DNA of 64,000 nucleotides from Prionace glauca. Taxonomy: Eukaryota > Chordata > Chondrichthyes > Carcharhiniformes > Carcharhinidae. The translations under genes were made by a program, and so were the position numbers. Below are positions 52,531-63,294 of the stretch, piece after piece. Under the pieces are notes generated by a model. The model saw only the letters and a program-made list of their open reading frames with translations. It searched no databases and was not told where the DNA came from. Every line of letters begins with the position of its first letter. The first letter of the stretch is position 1. The stretch lies in the NCBI GenBank assembly GCA_037974335.1, contig CM075760.1:34543609-34607608 (forward strand), given 5' to 3'.

Positions 52531-52776
52531 AAGTTTTTAAGTTTATTTTTTTGTCACAAATAGGCAAATGTTAACACTGCAATGAAGATGCCATATTCCG
52601 GCACTTGTGCACTGAGAGAATTTCACATTGTGGGAGGAAACCGGCGCACCCGGAGGAAACCCATGTAGACACAGGGCGAACATGCAGATTCCGCACAGCC
52701 AGTGATCCAAACCGGGAATCAAACCTGGGTCCCTGCGCTGTGAGGCAGCAGTGCTAACCGCTGTGCCACTGAGCTG
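52531..52776 (-). mobile_element. SINE type A
   Basis: This minus-strand copy runs from AAGTTTATTTTTTTGTCACA to a head ending GTGCTAACCGCTGTGCCAC. Confidence 0.85.
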
Positions 52777-52815
52777 TACTGTGAGACAGATACCATGCAG
52801 TGTCTGTTTGATTCT

Positions 52816-53260
52816 CCTGCAGTTTCCTGTCTTGGTTGAGTTCAACAAGGAACTCTCATCATTTGAACTGGAAAAGGTCATTGGTTGCTGAGCAAGTAGA
52901 AAGGCTCCCAGCAAGGGTGGAATTCCAGCTGAACCGATCAAACACAAAATCCCATCCATTGCCACATCTTCACAGCCTCGGCCTCTTTTGGGTGTGAGAC
53001 TGGTTCACAGGAGATATGTGACATGAAAATTTTCACAATATACAGAAACAGCAGTGACAGAGGAGATTGCAACAATCACAGGGACATCTCCCTCCTTAAC
53101 ATCACTGGGAAGGCCTTCACTAGAGTCATGTTTAAAAGACTTCAGCGCATTGCCGACTGAGTGTATCTAGAATCACAGTGTGGTTTCTGTGCTGAAAGAT
53201 CTGTAGTGAACATGATCTCCACACACCAGCTACAAGAGAAGTGAACAATTGGTATTGAAT
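52816..53260 (+). mobile_element. non-LTR RT relic of a different family
   Basis: On the plus strand, GDCNNHRDISLLNITGKAF, FKRLQRIAD and LESQCGFCAERSVVNMIS are recognisable RT blocks (the NYRGISLL and SQCGFR boxes of RTE- or I-like elements). Frames are broken and both ends are unclear. Confidence 0.6.
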
Positions 53261-53989
53261 CTAAAATGCTGCCAGTTCCTCTATCGAGAAAAGTGAAATG
53301 TTCTAATTACTGAATGAAAGTAAACCTGAAAGTGAATCACAATTGTACAATTGGAAAAGGTGTGAAAATGTTTGGTTCCCTGGAAATCAACTTCAGCCGT
53401 GAGAGGGTCCACCCTCTTTAACTCTATTGTCTAAGAAGGTTGAAGAGGTACCTTTTTTCAGTTTATTTTTTTCCTGAGTTGTAACAGTTATTTGGAAAGA
53501 CACTTGAACAAAGACAAAAAAAAACTTTTGGGGCCAAATAAGATCGAAATGTGATAGGTTCATTTTTGATCTGAAAATCAATTTGACACGAATGTGCACA
53601 CTTGTGAGCCCTTGCTTCACCCTTTTACAATCAGGCAGCACGGTGACAATTCAATCCAAAGATTCTGTTTGAACATCTGTCTCTGATCTCAATTACACCA
53701 TTATGTGAGAGTCTAACTGGATAGTAAAGTTTCCGCAGTCTTCTGAAACAGAGAGAATGGGAAGCCCCATTTAGAATCAAAGGTCACTCTGGGATTAGTT
53801 GAATGGAACAAACAAACTGGATATCCGCGTACATTCTAGTGGAAGTTAGGAAAGTGAAGATGAGACAAGTAATTAATTGATAGTTTTCTCTTGGAGATGT
53901 TTGTATTCTTGCTTGTGAACGTAAAAACAAAACTGAATCTGATAGTCTGGCTACTACCTGAAGGAAGAAACTATTGGAACCACTCTACT
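53261..53989. other. unassigned spacer
   Basis: AT-rich, with no supported gene. Confidence 0.35.
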
Positions 53990-54170
53990 GTAAATGGAGT
54001 TTTTTTCCTGCTATGTTCAAAATCCAATAATATTCAGGTTATGATAAACTAACAACTCTGTCAGATTTTAATGTGATGCTTGGATGGAATTCCCAACTGC
54101 AATACACCTCTTTCAATTCCCTGTGAAGTTTATTTAAAACAGAAAAAAGAGAGTGAGCGAGAACCCATGA
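53990..54170 (-). pseudogene. orphan ZNF terminal-exon start
   Basis: ATATTCAGGTTATGATAAAC and the acceptor region CACAGGGAATTG on the minus strand match 57715-57860 of ZNF K, but no fingers follow it downstream. Confidence 0.55.
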
Positions 54171-54339
54171 GAGAGATAAGCAAACATCTTCACATAGAGA
54201 CCACCTGAAAATTTGAGTGGACTGTCTTAGATAGCACTTGGACCCATTATTTTGGGATACCAATGTGTGTGTGCAGATGTTTCTTGGACCAGGGGACGCA
54301 GATTCAAGATAAGTGACAGTAGGGGTAGAGGGGACATGA

Positions 54340-54640
54340 GAAAAAACTTCTCACAGTTCAGGCATTTAAAAGGTTTCTTATCAGTGTGAACTCGCTGATG
54401 TTTTAGTAGGTGAGATGACTGAGTGAATCCCTTCCCCCACACACAGCAGGTAAATGGTTTCTCCCCAGTGTGGATTCGCTGGTGTTTCAGCAGATCAGAT
54501 AACTGAATGAATCCATTCCCACAATTGGAGCAGGTAAATTATCTTCCTCCAGTGTGAACTCGCTGATGTATTATCAGGTGGGATGACTGAATCCCTTCCA
54601 ACACACAGAGCAGGTGAATGGCTTCTCCCCAGTGTGACCA
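54340..54640 (-). pseudogene. ZNF J: partial copy of ZNF K fingers
   Basis: About 295 bp match 57055-57350 (fingers 4-8 of ZNF K) at roughly 93 percent by eye. The copy has lost bases (GATGACTGAATCCCTTCC against GATGACTGAGTGAATCCC) and has an altered linker. The ends are abrupt: GAGAAAAACTTCTCACAG on the left and GTGTGACCACTATTACATC on the right. It lies upstream, not downstream, of the orphan exon start at 54.0-54.2 kb, so the order of parts is scrambled. Confidence 0.8.
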
Positions 54641-54782
54641 CTATTACATCATAGCGGAGCCTTAGTGATGAAAACAGTTTTGTTCCAGATGCAGCAAATC
54701 CATTACTGATAGATCTGGAATGAAAATAGTGGGAAAGAAACCATCCCAAGGTATTTCAGAGGACTTCAATAAAAAAAATAGC

Positions 54783-55087
54783 ATTAGTGGTTTGCATTGT
54801 TGCCTCACAGTACCAGGCCTTGGGTGACTATCTGTCTGGAGTTTGCACGTTCTCCCTACGTCTGCGTAGGTTTCCTTTGGATGCTCCGATTTTCTCCCAT
54901 GTGCAGGTTAGGTAGATTGGATGTACTAAATTGCCCCCTTAGTGCCCCAAGCCGTGCAGGTTAGATGGATTAGAAATGGTAAATGCAGGGATAGGATGCG
55001 GGAGAGGTTCTGGGTAAGATTCTGTCAGAATGTTGGTACAGACTCGAGAACACAAATAATCTTTTGTGCACTGTAGGGATTCTATGA
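54783..55087 (+). mobile_element. SINE type B
   Basis: The head and body are decayed. The tail ends GCACTGTAGGGATTCTATGAG. Confidence 0.8.
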
Positions 55088-55284
55088 GCGATAAGACTAC
55101 AATATTAGGATAGATGGGAGACAGACTGAATGGAGAGACAGATCTTGAATCAGGAGAGAGAGATGGACAGTTCTGAGAGGGAATTTCAGAGTTTTGCACC
55201 CAAACCCTGCCACCAATGGTGGAATAATTAAAATCAGGGATGCTCAAGAGGCCAGAATGAGAAGAGTGCAGATCTCTAGGGGCC
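55088..55284. other. unassigned spacer
   Basis: A purine-rich plus strand with no recognised element. Confidence 0.3.
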
Positions 55285-55440
55285 AAGATAAATTGCCCTT
55301 TAGTGTCTCAAGATGTGTACATTAGAGGAATTAGCAGAGTAAATACTTGGGGTTATGGGACAGGACTGGATGGGACTGCCTCTGTGTGTCAGGGGGATTG
55401 TGTGAGGTTACAAGGATAAGGCTTGCATGGGATTGTTAAC
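55285..55440 (+). mobile_element. SINE type B tail fragment
   Basis: AATTGCCCTTTAGTGTCTCA to ATGGGATTGTTAACAGTGC is a scrambled type-B tail. Confidence 0.55.
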
Positions 55441-55733
55441 AGTGCAAACTCCTCGTGTCTGCGTGGGTTTTCTCCGGGTGCTCCGGTTTCCTCCCACAGT
55501 CCAAAGATGTGCGGGTTAGGTTCATTGGCTATGCTAAAATTGCCCCTTAGTGTCCTGGGATGTGTAGGTTAGAGGGATTAGCAGGTAAATGTGTAGGGAT
55601 ATGGGGATAGGGTCTGGGTGGGATTGTGTTCGGTGCAGACTCGATGGGCCGAAGGGCCTGTTTCTGCACTGTAGGGTTCTATGCTGATGGGTCGAATGGC
55701 CTCCTTCTGCACTGAAGGGATGCTATGATTTCA
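55441..55733 (+). mobile_element. SINE type B without head
   Basis: The body from GTGTCTGCGTGGGTTTTCTC and two tail ends (CACTGTAGGGTTCTATGCTG and TGAAGGGATGCTATGATT) are present. Confidence 0.75.
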
Positions 55734-55739
55734 GAGAAT

Positions 55740-56110
55740 TGTGAAATTGGAGATTACTGAGATCAGGAAGGATAAAGTCATGGAGGAATTCGTAAATAAG
55801 GATGTGAATTTTAAAATCGAGGCATGACTTGGCTTAAAGCCCATGTAGGTCAGTAAGCAAGGCAGGAGTGGGGGAAGATGGATAAATAGGATTTGGTGTG
55901 AGAAAGCAGATGGGCGGCAGAGTTTTGGATGACATCAGATTTTGATGTGGGGAGTGGAGTGAATGTGAGAGGCTGCTCAGAAATATATTGGAATCATCAA
56001 GACTAACGGTAACAGATGAGCTGGGGTGGGGTGGATACTGTGGACATTGTGGAGATTGAAATATTTGGAATCAGTGATGGGATGGATATGTGGTCACAAA
56101 CTCATCCTGT
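55740..56110 (+). repeat. interspersed repeat F-like segment
   Basis: AGAGTTTTGGATGACATCAG and ATATTGGAATCATCAAGAC are typical of a repeat that seems related to F. The class is unknown. Confidence 0.4.
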
Positions 56111-56425
56111 TATTAAATCTGACACAATGGCCTGAATTTTTCATACGTTGGGTACACTCACATGGGAGTGCCTGGAAGCGGGTCCAATCAGCCATGGAAA
56201 TCGGTCTTGGAAAGTGATTTCATGCTGGCTGGCTGATTAATGGGCAGTGTGAAACGTGCGCTGGGAAAGGCTCAGTGCTGCCGGGGAGGGAGGGAGGGAA
56301 GGGGATGGGAACCGAGAAAAGCAAGGGTGCTCTTGGCATTTCCAATAAGTTCATTCAAGGGGACAGCTGCTGTGGATCCTGTCTCACAGCTCGAGTCCTG
56401 TAAAAAAAATAAACTGCGATGGAGC
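56111..56425 (+). repeat. unclassified repeat 3' of ZNF K
   Basis: The block GAAATCGGTCTTGGAAAGTG with GGCTGATTAATGGGCAG is a repeat-like segment; a G-rich stretch follows. No gene. Confidence 0.35.
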
Positions 56426-56667
56426 TCCTCACACTTATTGGAGGTGAGGATGGAGGAGATGGGGAGTGGGAGAACCCTTCAAAAGGAATTAACTTCTGTT
56501 AGTGATATTCAAAAGATGCAACACACTGTGTTTAACACAAAGCTGATTTATTTGACTCTTATCCAGAATATTTACACCTGTAAGCGGCTGGTGTTTATTA
56601 ACATCAGCAGAACCAGACTCCAGTGAATGATATTCAGGTTATTAACAGCAAAACCCAATCACTATAG

Positions 56668-57705
56668 TTACTTGTGGCCTCGTTGGTGTCTCAGCAGATG
56701 GGATGACTGAGTGAATCCCGTCCCACACACAGAGCAGGAGAACGGTTTCTGCCCGGTGTGAATGCGCCGGTGTTTCAGCAGATTGGATGAATGATTGAAT
56801 CCCTTCCCACACTCAGAGCAGGTGAGCGGCCTCTCTCCAGTGTGAATTCTCTGGTGTACAGTGAGCTGAGATGATTTCCTGAATCCAGTCCCACAGTGAG
56901 AGCATCTGAACGGTCTCTCGTCAGTGTGAACACGTTGATGGGTCATCAGTTCCCCAGAACTTTTAAAGCACTTCCCACAATCCAGGCATTTAAATGGTCT
57001 CTGGTCAGAGTGAACCCGCTGATGGGATGTCAGTTCCACAGAACTTTTAAAGCACTTCTCACAGTTCAGGTATTTAAAAGGTCTCTCATCAGTGTGAACT
57101 CGCTGATGTTTTAGTAGGTGAGATGACTGAGTGAATCCCTTCCCACACACATAGCAGGTAAATGGTTTCTCCCCAGTGTGGATTCGCTGGTGTTTCAGCA
57201 GATCAGATAACTGAATGAATCCATTCCCACAATCGGAGCAGGTAAATGATCTCTCCCCACTGTGAACTCGCTGATGTATCATCAGGTGGGATGACTGAGT
57301 GAATCCCTTCCAACACACAGAGCAGGTGAATGGCCTTTCCCCAGTGTGACCACGTTGGTGTCCTAACAGATTAGATAACTGAGTGAATCCCTTCCCACAA
57401 TCAGAACATGTGAATGGTCTCTCCCCAGTGTGATCTCGCTGGTGTTTTAACAGACTGGATGACTGAGTGAAATCCTTCCCACACTGAGGGCAGGTGAATG
57501 GTCTCTCCCCGGTGTGACTGCATCGATGAGTTTCCAGGTCAGATGGGTAACTAAATGCCTTCCCACAATCCCCACATTTCCACAGCTTCTCCCCTTTGTG
57601 ACTGCGCTTGTGTCTCAACAGGCCAGATGATCGACTGAAGCCTCGTCCACACATACAACACGTGTATGGTTTCTCCTCACTGTGAACAGTGCTTTCTCTT
57701 TCCAT
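56668..57705 (-). CDS. ZNF K: intact 12-finger C2H2 protein
   Basis: The frame has 345 codons from the ATG at 57705 ([16 protein letters not shown]) to HQRGHK and a stop. Twelve C2H2 fingers follow; finger 8 has Tyr for its first zinc ligand Cys ([10 protein letters not shown]) and is probably unfolded. The finger preceding the [11 protein letters not shown] unit is retained, as in ZNF G. Fingers 8-9 form a repeated CFKSS pair with HSDQRP and TDERP linkers. The terminal exon starts at 57814. The intron above it holds a near full-length LINE. Fingers 4-8 have been copied to ZNF J. A likely nuclear DNA-binding protein. Confidence 0.9.
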   Translation of the reverse strand: MERESTVHSEEKPYTCCMCGRGFSRSSGLLRHKRSHKGEKLWKCGDCGKAFSYPSDLETHRCSHTGERPFTCPQCGKDFTQSSSLLKHQRDHTGERPFTCSDCGKGFTQLSNLLGHQRGHTGERPFTCSVCWKGFTQSSHLMIHQRVHSGERSFTCSDCGNGFIQLSDLLKHQRIHTGEKPFTCYVCGKGFTQSSHLLKHQRVHTDERPFKYLNCEKCFKSSVELTSHQRVHSDQRPFKCLDCGKCFKSSGELMTHQRVHTDERPFRCSHCGTGFRKSSQLTVHQRIHTGERPLTCSECGKGFNHSSNLLKHRRIHTGQKPFSCSVCGTGFTQSSHLLRHQRGHK

Positions 57706-57814
57706 GTTTAAAATTCAATGATATTCAGGTTACGATAAATTATACGCCTCTGTCAGCTCCTGGTATGATGTTTGGTTTCAGTTTCCCGACTGCAAATTCT
57801 CCTCTTCTAAAACC
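57706..57814 (-). other. ZNF K terminal-exon 5' end
   Basis: The acceptor CAATTTCACAG ends at 57815; the exon starts GGTTTTAGAAGAGG. Confidence 0.65.
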
Positions 57815-57898
57815 CTGTGAAATTGATTTAAAACAAAGAAACAGGAGTTAGAGAGAACCCACAAAAACACAAAGGCAGCTTGTGAAATTGAGCTGAAT

Positions 57899-60800
57899 GA
57901 ACATAAGAAATAGGAGCAGGAGTAGGCCATCTGGCCCTTCGAGCCTGCCCCGCCATTCAATAAGATCATGGCTGATCTGTCGTGACTCAGCTCCACCTTC
58001 CCGCCCTCTCCCCATAACCCTTAATCCCTTCTCTTATCAAAAACCCATCAACCCGTTTCTTAAAAATATTTAGCGAGGCAGCCTCCACCACTTCAACGGG
58101 CAGAGAATTCCAGAGATTCACCACCCTTTGAGTGAAGAAGTTCCTCCTCAACTCTGTTCTAAACCGCCCCCCCCTTTATCTTGAGGCTGTGCCCCCTAGT
58201 CCTACTGTCTTTTTTGAGCGGGAACAGTCTCTCCACCTCTATCCTATCCATCCCATTCATCATCTTATACGTCTCAATGAGATCTCCCCTCATTCTTCTA
58301 AACTCTAACGAGTACAAGCCTAGTTTGTTCAGCCTCTCCTCATAGCTCAATCCCCTCAACTCCGGTATCAGCCGAGTAAACCTCCTCTGCACTCCCTCCA
58401 GGGCCAAAACATCCTTGCGCAGGTGCGGCGCCCAAAACTGCACACAGTACTCCAGCTGCGGCCTCACCAATGCCCTATACAGCTGCAGCAAGACCTCCCT
58501 ACTTTTATATTCAATCCCCTTCGCTATGAAGGCCAGCATCCCATTCGCCTTCCTGACTACCTGCTGCACCTGCAAGCTGGGTTTTTGCGACTCATGCACA
58601 AGGACCCCGAGGTCCCTCTGCACCGTCGCCTGCTGCAGTTTTTCGCCCCGTAAGTAATAGTCCTTCCTACCATTCCTCCTACCAAAGTGGACCACCTCAC
58701 ACTTGCCAACATTAAATTCCATTTGCCATTTCCTGGCCCATTCGCCCAGCCTATCTAGATCCTTCTGCAGACTCTCCACACCCTCCGCACAATTTGCCTT
58801 TCCCCCAATCTTGGTGTCATCAGCAAATTTCGACACCCTGCACTCGGTTCCCTCCTCCAGATCATCTATATAAATGGTAAATAGCTGAGGCCCCAGCACC
58901 GACCCCTGGGGCACCCCACTAGTCACCAACCGCCAATCCGAATAGCATCCATTGACCCCCACTCTCTGCCTCCTATTTGACAACCAATCCTCTATCCACG
59001 CTAACACCCTACCCCCAACTCCATGTCCCCTGACCTTCTGCAATAACCTCTTGTGAGGTACCTTGTCAAACGCCTTCTGAAAATCCAGAAAGACCACATC
59101 CACCGGCTCTCCTCCATCCACTGCCCTAGACACATCCTCATAGAACTCCAGTAAATTTGTCAGACACGACTTCCCTTTAATGAAACCGTGTTGCGTCCGC
59201 CCTATCAAGCAATTCCCCTCAAGATGCCTCGCTATTTCCTCCTTAATGACGGTTTCTAACATTTTACCTACCACAGACGTTAAACTAACCGGCCTATAAT
59301 TCCCCGCCTTTTGCCTGGCACCCTTCTTAAACAACGGCGTAACATTAGCCGTTTTCCAATCTTCCGGCACTTCCCCGGAATCCAGCGACGTCTGGAAAAT
59401 AACCACCAAGGCATCCACTATCACCTCCGCCATTTCTTTCAGAACCCTCGGATGCATTCCATCCGGTCCTGGGGACTTGTCCACAATCAGCCCCTCCAGT
59501 CTGTCGAGCACCACCTCTCTAGTAACAGTAATGTCATTAAGACCCTCCATTCCTACCACCTTTCCATCGCTAACACCCGGCAAATTATTCACGTCCTCCT
59601 CCATGAAGACAGAAACAAAGAAGTTATTCAAGACCTTAGCCATATCCCTATCCCCTACCACTAGCTCCCCTTTCTCATCCTCTAAAGGACCAACGTTTAC
59701 CCTAGCCAGCCTCTTCCTTTTTATATATTTATAAAAACTCTTGCTATCTTTTTTTATATTAAGTGCTAGCCCAGCCTCATAGCTTCTCCTACCCTCCTTT
59801 ATCAATTTCTTTGTCAATCTTTGTTGACATTTAAACCTTTCCCAATCCTCTTCTCGCCCACTGCTCTTAGCTACTCTAAACTCCTCCGCTTTTAATTTAA
59901 CACTTTCCTTCACCTCCTTCGTTATCCACGGCTTATTACCTCTCCTCCTACTGTCCTTTTTAACCATCGGAATAAATTTCTGCTGAGCACCAAGAAAGAT
60001 CTCCTTAAAGATCCTCCACCGCTCCTCAGCAGACCTACCTTCCAACGCGTTCCCCCAGTCCACATTCGCCAATTCTTCTCTCATCCTACCATACTCCCCT
60101 CTATTCAAACAAAGGACGCGTGTCTGGGAACCCACTTTCTCCTCCTCCATCTGCACCAGAAACTCCACCATACAATGATCACTCTCTCCAAGAGGATCCT
60201 TCACCGCAAGATCCCTAATTCTACCCGCCTCATTACATAGCACCAGATCCAAGATAGCTCGCTCCCTCGTCGGCTCCAACACACACTGTTCAAGGAAATT
60301 ATCCCGGCAGCATTCCAAGAACTCCTCCTCGAGCCCACCTCGTCCAACATGGGTCGACCAATCAATATGCAGATTGAAATCTCCCATAACTACTGCCGTC
60401 CCATTCCTGCACGCTGCACTTATTTGCGCGTTAACAGCCCGCCCCACCTCCAGATCATTATTCGGGGGCCTATAGACGACACCCACTAGCGTCTTCCTCC
60501 CTTTTCTGTTCCTAATCTCCACCCACAACGATTCCACTTTCTGCTCCTTGGCTCCGATATCATCCCTTGCTACCACCTTGATACTATCCTTAATCAGCAG
60601 AGCTACGCCACCCCCTCTTTCCTCCTGCCTATCCTTCCTAAACACTTGATAACCCTGTACATTCATCTCCCAGTCCCTGTCACCTTGCAGCCACGTCTCT
60701 GTAATGGCCACCAGATCGTATCCATTTGTGTCGATCTGCGCCATCAGCTCATCCACTTTATTCCGAATGCTTCGTGCATTCAGATAAAGCGCTTTCATCC

Positions 60801-60975
60801 CAGCCTTCACCTGGACCCTACTTGCCGTAACGCCACCAATTGGGACATCCTGTGCCTCTTCCCTTACCTGTACCCTATCCTTAACTTTAGACCTCATAGC
60901 GTCACCTACCCTCGCACCCTCCCCCCCCTTAATTAGTTTAAAGCCTTGTCTACAGTCCTCTTTACTCGATTCGAC
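57899..60975 (-). mobile_element. CR1-like LINE (family alpha), nearly full ORF2
   Basis: A 3.08-kb insertion in the ZNF K intron. The empty-site match to ZNF G (43970-43985) places its ends at GAGCTGAAT on the left and CTGGTAATTTG on the right. The 3' tail is at 57899. No ORF1 is seen, so the copy is 5'-truncated or the family's 5' part is short. No clear target duplication was found. Confidence 0.9.
58159..60897 (-). CDS. LINE ORF2: AP-type endonuclease and reverse transcriptase
   Basis: An open frame of 912 codons. The endonuclease occupies about residues 34-260 (LYLNARSIRNKVDEL, AITETWL, VVMGDFNLHIDW, ESDHCMVEF). The RT lies at about 480-740 (NYRPVSLTSVVGKMLE, VFLDFQKAFDKVPHKRL, GVPQGSVLGPQLF, SKFADDTKIGG), followed by the C-terminal region (LEGVQRRFTRLIPEL). 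The Asn, Glu, Asp and His residues of the endonuclease and the FADD aspartates are present, so the core looks able to work. The frame leaves the family C-terminus at a run of eight Cs (58167-58174) where the copy at 40776 has seven; the last 60 or so residues are therefore out of frame. It copies its own RNA into DNA at a nicked target in the nucleus. Confidence 0.9.
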   Translation of the reverse strand: MRSKVKDRVQVREEAQDVPIGGVTASRVQVKAGMKALYLNARSIRNKVDELMAQIDTNGYDLVAITETWLQGDRDWEMNVQGYQVFRKDRQEERGGGVALLIKDSIKVVARDDIGAKEQKVESLWVEIRNRKGRKTLVGVVYRPPNNDLEVGRAVNAQISAACRNGTAVVMGDFNLHIDWSTHVGRGGLEEEFLECCRDNFLEQCVLEPTRERAILDLVLCNEAGRIRDLAVKDPLGESDHCMVEFLVQMEEEKVGSQTRVLCLNRGEYGRMREELANVDWGNALEGRSAEERWRIFKEIFLGAQQKFIPMVKKDSRRRGNKPWITKEVKESVKLKAEEFRVAKSSGREEDWERFKCQQRLTKKLIKEGRRSYEAGLALNIKKDSKSFYKYIKRKRLARVNVGPLEDEKGELVVGDRDMAKVLNNFFVSVFMEEDVNNLPGVSDGKVVGMEGLNDITVTREVVLDRLEGLIVDKSPGPDGMHPRVLKEMAEVIVDALVVIFQTSLDSGEVPEDWKTANVTPLFKKGARQKAGNYRPVSLTSVVGKMLETVIKEEIARHLEGNCLIGRTQHGFIKGKSCLTNLLEFYEDVSRAVDGGEPVDVVFLDFQKAFDKVPHKRLLQKVRGHGVGGRVLAWIEDWLSNRRQRVGVNGCYSDWRLVTSGVPQGSVLGPQLFTIYIDDLEEGTECRVSKFADDTKIGGKANCAEGVESLQKDLDRLGEWARKWQMEFNVGKCEVVHFGRRNGRKDYYLRGEKLQQATVQRDLGVLVHESQKPSLQVQQVVRKANGMLAFIAKGIEYKSREVLLQLYRALVRPQLEYCVQFWAPHLRKDVLALEGVQRRFTRLIPELRGLSYEERLNKLGLYSLEFRRMRGDLIETYKMMNGMDRIEVERLFPLKKDSRTRGHSLKIKGGAV

Positions 60976-61329
60976 CTGGTAATTTGTCTGACACTAGGAA
61001 AAAGTGACTATGAACAGTGCTGGATTATCATAAAAACCCAATTGATTCACTAATGTCCTTCAGGGAAGGGAATGTACCACCCTGTCTGGGTCTGGACAGA
61101 CTCAGGCCTCTACATAAGGAGAGTACAAGACAGTGGGAGAGAATGGGGGCAATGCAAGAGGTGAGGTTGTGCAGGGGGAGGTGCAGGTGATGGCGGGAGA
61201 GGAATTTTACACATCTATAACTCAGCTGCAGCTTTGACAGAATCTCCCAAACCCTCAACTTCCACCAAGTGGAAGAACCAGGATCACAAGTGTGTATGAA
61301 CATCTCTAAATTCACCTTTAAGTCTCGCT
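60976..61329 (-). other. ZNF K intron, homologous to ZNF G intron
   Basis: CCCAATTGATTCACTAATGT and AATCTCCCAAACCCTCAACT match 44045-44165. Confidence 0.6.
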
Positions 61330-61405
61330 CATTTAGGGATTATCACAGTAACTTCATTGCAATGTTAATATCAGCCTACTTGTGACATGAATAAACAAAC
61401 TTTTT
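61330..61405 (+). mobile_element. SINE type A tail
   Basis: AGTAACTTCATTGCAATGTT followed by ACATGAATAAACAAAC is a truncated type-A tail. Confidence 0.7.
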
Positions 61406-61440
61406 AAAAAATGTTAAACACATTGTCCTGTCTGTCTGAC

Positions 61441-61595
61441 ATCAGTACTGGATGAACAGATATTTTATATATTGGGAAGACTGAAGCCATTGGGTTCAGT
61501 CTTTGCTACAAATTTTACTCCCCAGCCACCAACTCCACCTCTCTCCCTGGTAATAGTCTGAGGCTGAACATGAATGTTCACAACCACAGTGACAT
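61441..61595 (-). repeat. interspersed repeat F
   Basis: Same blocks as 34240-34570 (GGTTGTGAACATTCATG, then TCAGCCTCAGACTATTACC). Confidence 0.5.
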
Positions 61596-61597
61596 AT

Positions 61598-61900
61598 TTC
61601 ACCTCAAGAATTAGGAGTAGGCCATTCGGTCCATTGGGTCTTTCACCTCTGTCAATGTTTCAAGTCTGGATGACAACATTCCACTCACTTTCTTTATAAT
61701 CTGCTGTACCTGCCTGCTACTTTTCTGTGACTGGTGAATGAGGACACCCAGATCCTTCTGCACTGGAGCATCCCGAAGTCTCTCCCCATTTAGATAATAA
61801 ATCGCCTTCCCAACACTCCAGCCCAGGCAACATGTTGGTGACTCTCCTCTGCACTCTTTCTAGTACAATCACATCCTTCTCAGTGTTATGTTCTGTCCAA
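61598..61900 (-). mobile_element. CR1-like LINE relic
   Basis: AGGACACCCAGATCCTTCTG and GACTCTCCTCTGCACTCTTT on the plus strand are reversed RT C-terminal blocks; order and frame are decayed. Confidence 0.55.
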
Positions 61901-62144
61901 TTCTGTCAGTTGATGTTTCTGAGATTCACCTTGGGACGCTCTCCTACATTAAAGGTCCTACATTAAAGATCTAAATGAAAGTTAGTTTTAAATCACATTG
62001 TAACAGACTGGGGAAATCAGGATTAAAATAATATCTCGGTAAATGGAGTTTGGACACAGACCAGCTGTGACCGCAGTCAGTAAGAGAACAGGCTCAAGGG
62101 GGATAAATGATTTCCTCCTGTTCCCAATAAACTTGGGCTCAAAC

Positions 62145-62720
62145 ACCAGCTGAAGCATGGAAAGTGATAGGAGAACTGGGGGGGGGAAAGACATTTCACT
62201 AGAAACCAGCAGTGGAGCAGAGTTAGAGAGTGGGAGAGGCCTGGGGGGGGTGGGTCACGGGGGGGGGGAGCAACACAGGAAATGGAGTAACTCATTCAGC
62301 CTTTTGAGTCTGTTCTGTCATTCAGTTAGACTCTGGCTGACCTGGCATCTTTCTGAACTTGAAGAACAAATACCTGAACAGTTAACTCCAGCTGGTTATA
62401 GGGTTATTAACAGCACAAACACACCACAGCTGAATGAAACACCAGCTGATAAATGGAAAGCCTGTTCCTGTGCTGTACTTTTCTTTGTTCTTAACTGGAG
62501 AGAAGACATTACACCAGAATGCAGCGATGGAGCAGAGTTAAACAGTAGGAGAACCCTGTGGAGAGACTACTCAGGAAATGGAATAGGTTACTCAGCCCTT
62601 CAAGTCTGCTGTGTTATTCAATTAGACCCTGGTCAATCCATTAGTCTATCTGACCTTGAACAAATACCTGAATTGTTAACTCAAGCTGGTTACAGCAGTT
62701 ACTAACAGCAGCAGAAACAC
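62145..62720. repeat. tandem duplication of a 280-bp unit
   Basis: 62145-62425 and 62430-62720 share, in order, GGAGCAGAGTTA, CAGGAAATGGA, CAGTTAGAC / CAATTAGAC, GAACAAATACCTGAA and GTTAACTC with GCTGGTTA. A G-rich run lies in the first unit (62180-62275). Confidence 0.75.
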
Positions 62721-62782
62721 AAAAGAGTGAAAATAAAAATCAATCAATTATTTTCTGGTCAGTGCAAGATGAGATTACCTGT

Positions 62783-63231
62783 TCAATAACTGGGGAATCT
62801 GCCTCCAGAAGACTTGTGGACTCGCTGGTGTCTCATTTGGTTTTGTGACTGAGTGAATCTGTTCCCACATATAGAGCAGGTGAATGGCTTCTCCCCGGTG
62901 TGAACTCACTGGTGCATCAGGAGATCAGATGAGTTTGTGAATCCCTTCCCACACACAGAGCAGGTGAAAGGCCTTTCCCCAGTGTGAGCACCCTTGTGTT
63001 TCAGCAGGTGAGATGAATTGCTGAATCCCTTCATACACACAGAGCATGTGAATGGCCGCTCCCCAGTGTGAAGTTGCTGATGAGTGCAAAGGTTGAACAT
63101 TCAACTAAAACTCTTCCCACACGCGGTGCAGATGAACAGAGTCTTCCCAGTGTGACTGCGCTGATGTGCTTCCAGCTAGGATGGAGAACTGAATTCCTTC
63201 CCACATTCCCCACATTTCCATGGATTCTCTA
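62783..63231 (-). pseudogene. ZNF L: decayed five-finger C2H2 gene
   Basis: Five fingers in one frame. The start codon at the family position has become GTA (ACCGTAGAGAATCCATGG). Stops: TAG in finger 1 (SSPSxLEAH) near 63178, TGA in finger 2 (CGKSFSxMF) near 63103, and TGA at 62908-62906 in the HQRVH end of finger 4. The first Cys-containing linker is HTGKTLF. The last finger ends [16 protein letters not shown] and a stop at 62783. The longest clean stretch is 65 codons with two fingers. Dead gene; it sits left of the promoter at the window end. Confidence 0.8.
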
Positions 63232-63294
63232 CGGTACAGATGTCCTTGTGTCTCTCCAGGTTGAATCAGTTAATGTGTGTATATTTCAAATATC
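63232..63294 (-). other. ZNF L terminal-exon 5' end
   Basis: The acceptor CTCATTTTACAG ends at 63295; the exon starts GATATTTGAAATATAC. Confidence 0.6.

Noticed and set aside
62157-62705. 182-codon plus-strand frame
   Set aside because: It spans a tandem duplication and a G-rich run 3' of ZNF L, with no recognisable domain; probably chance.
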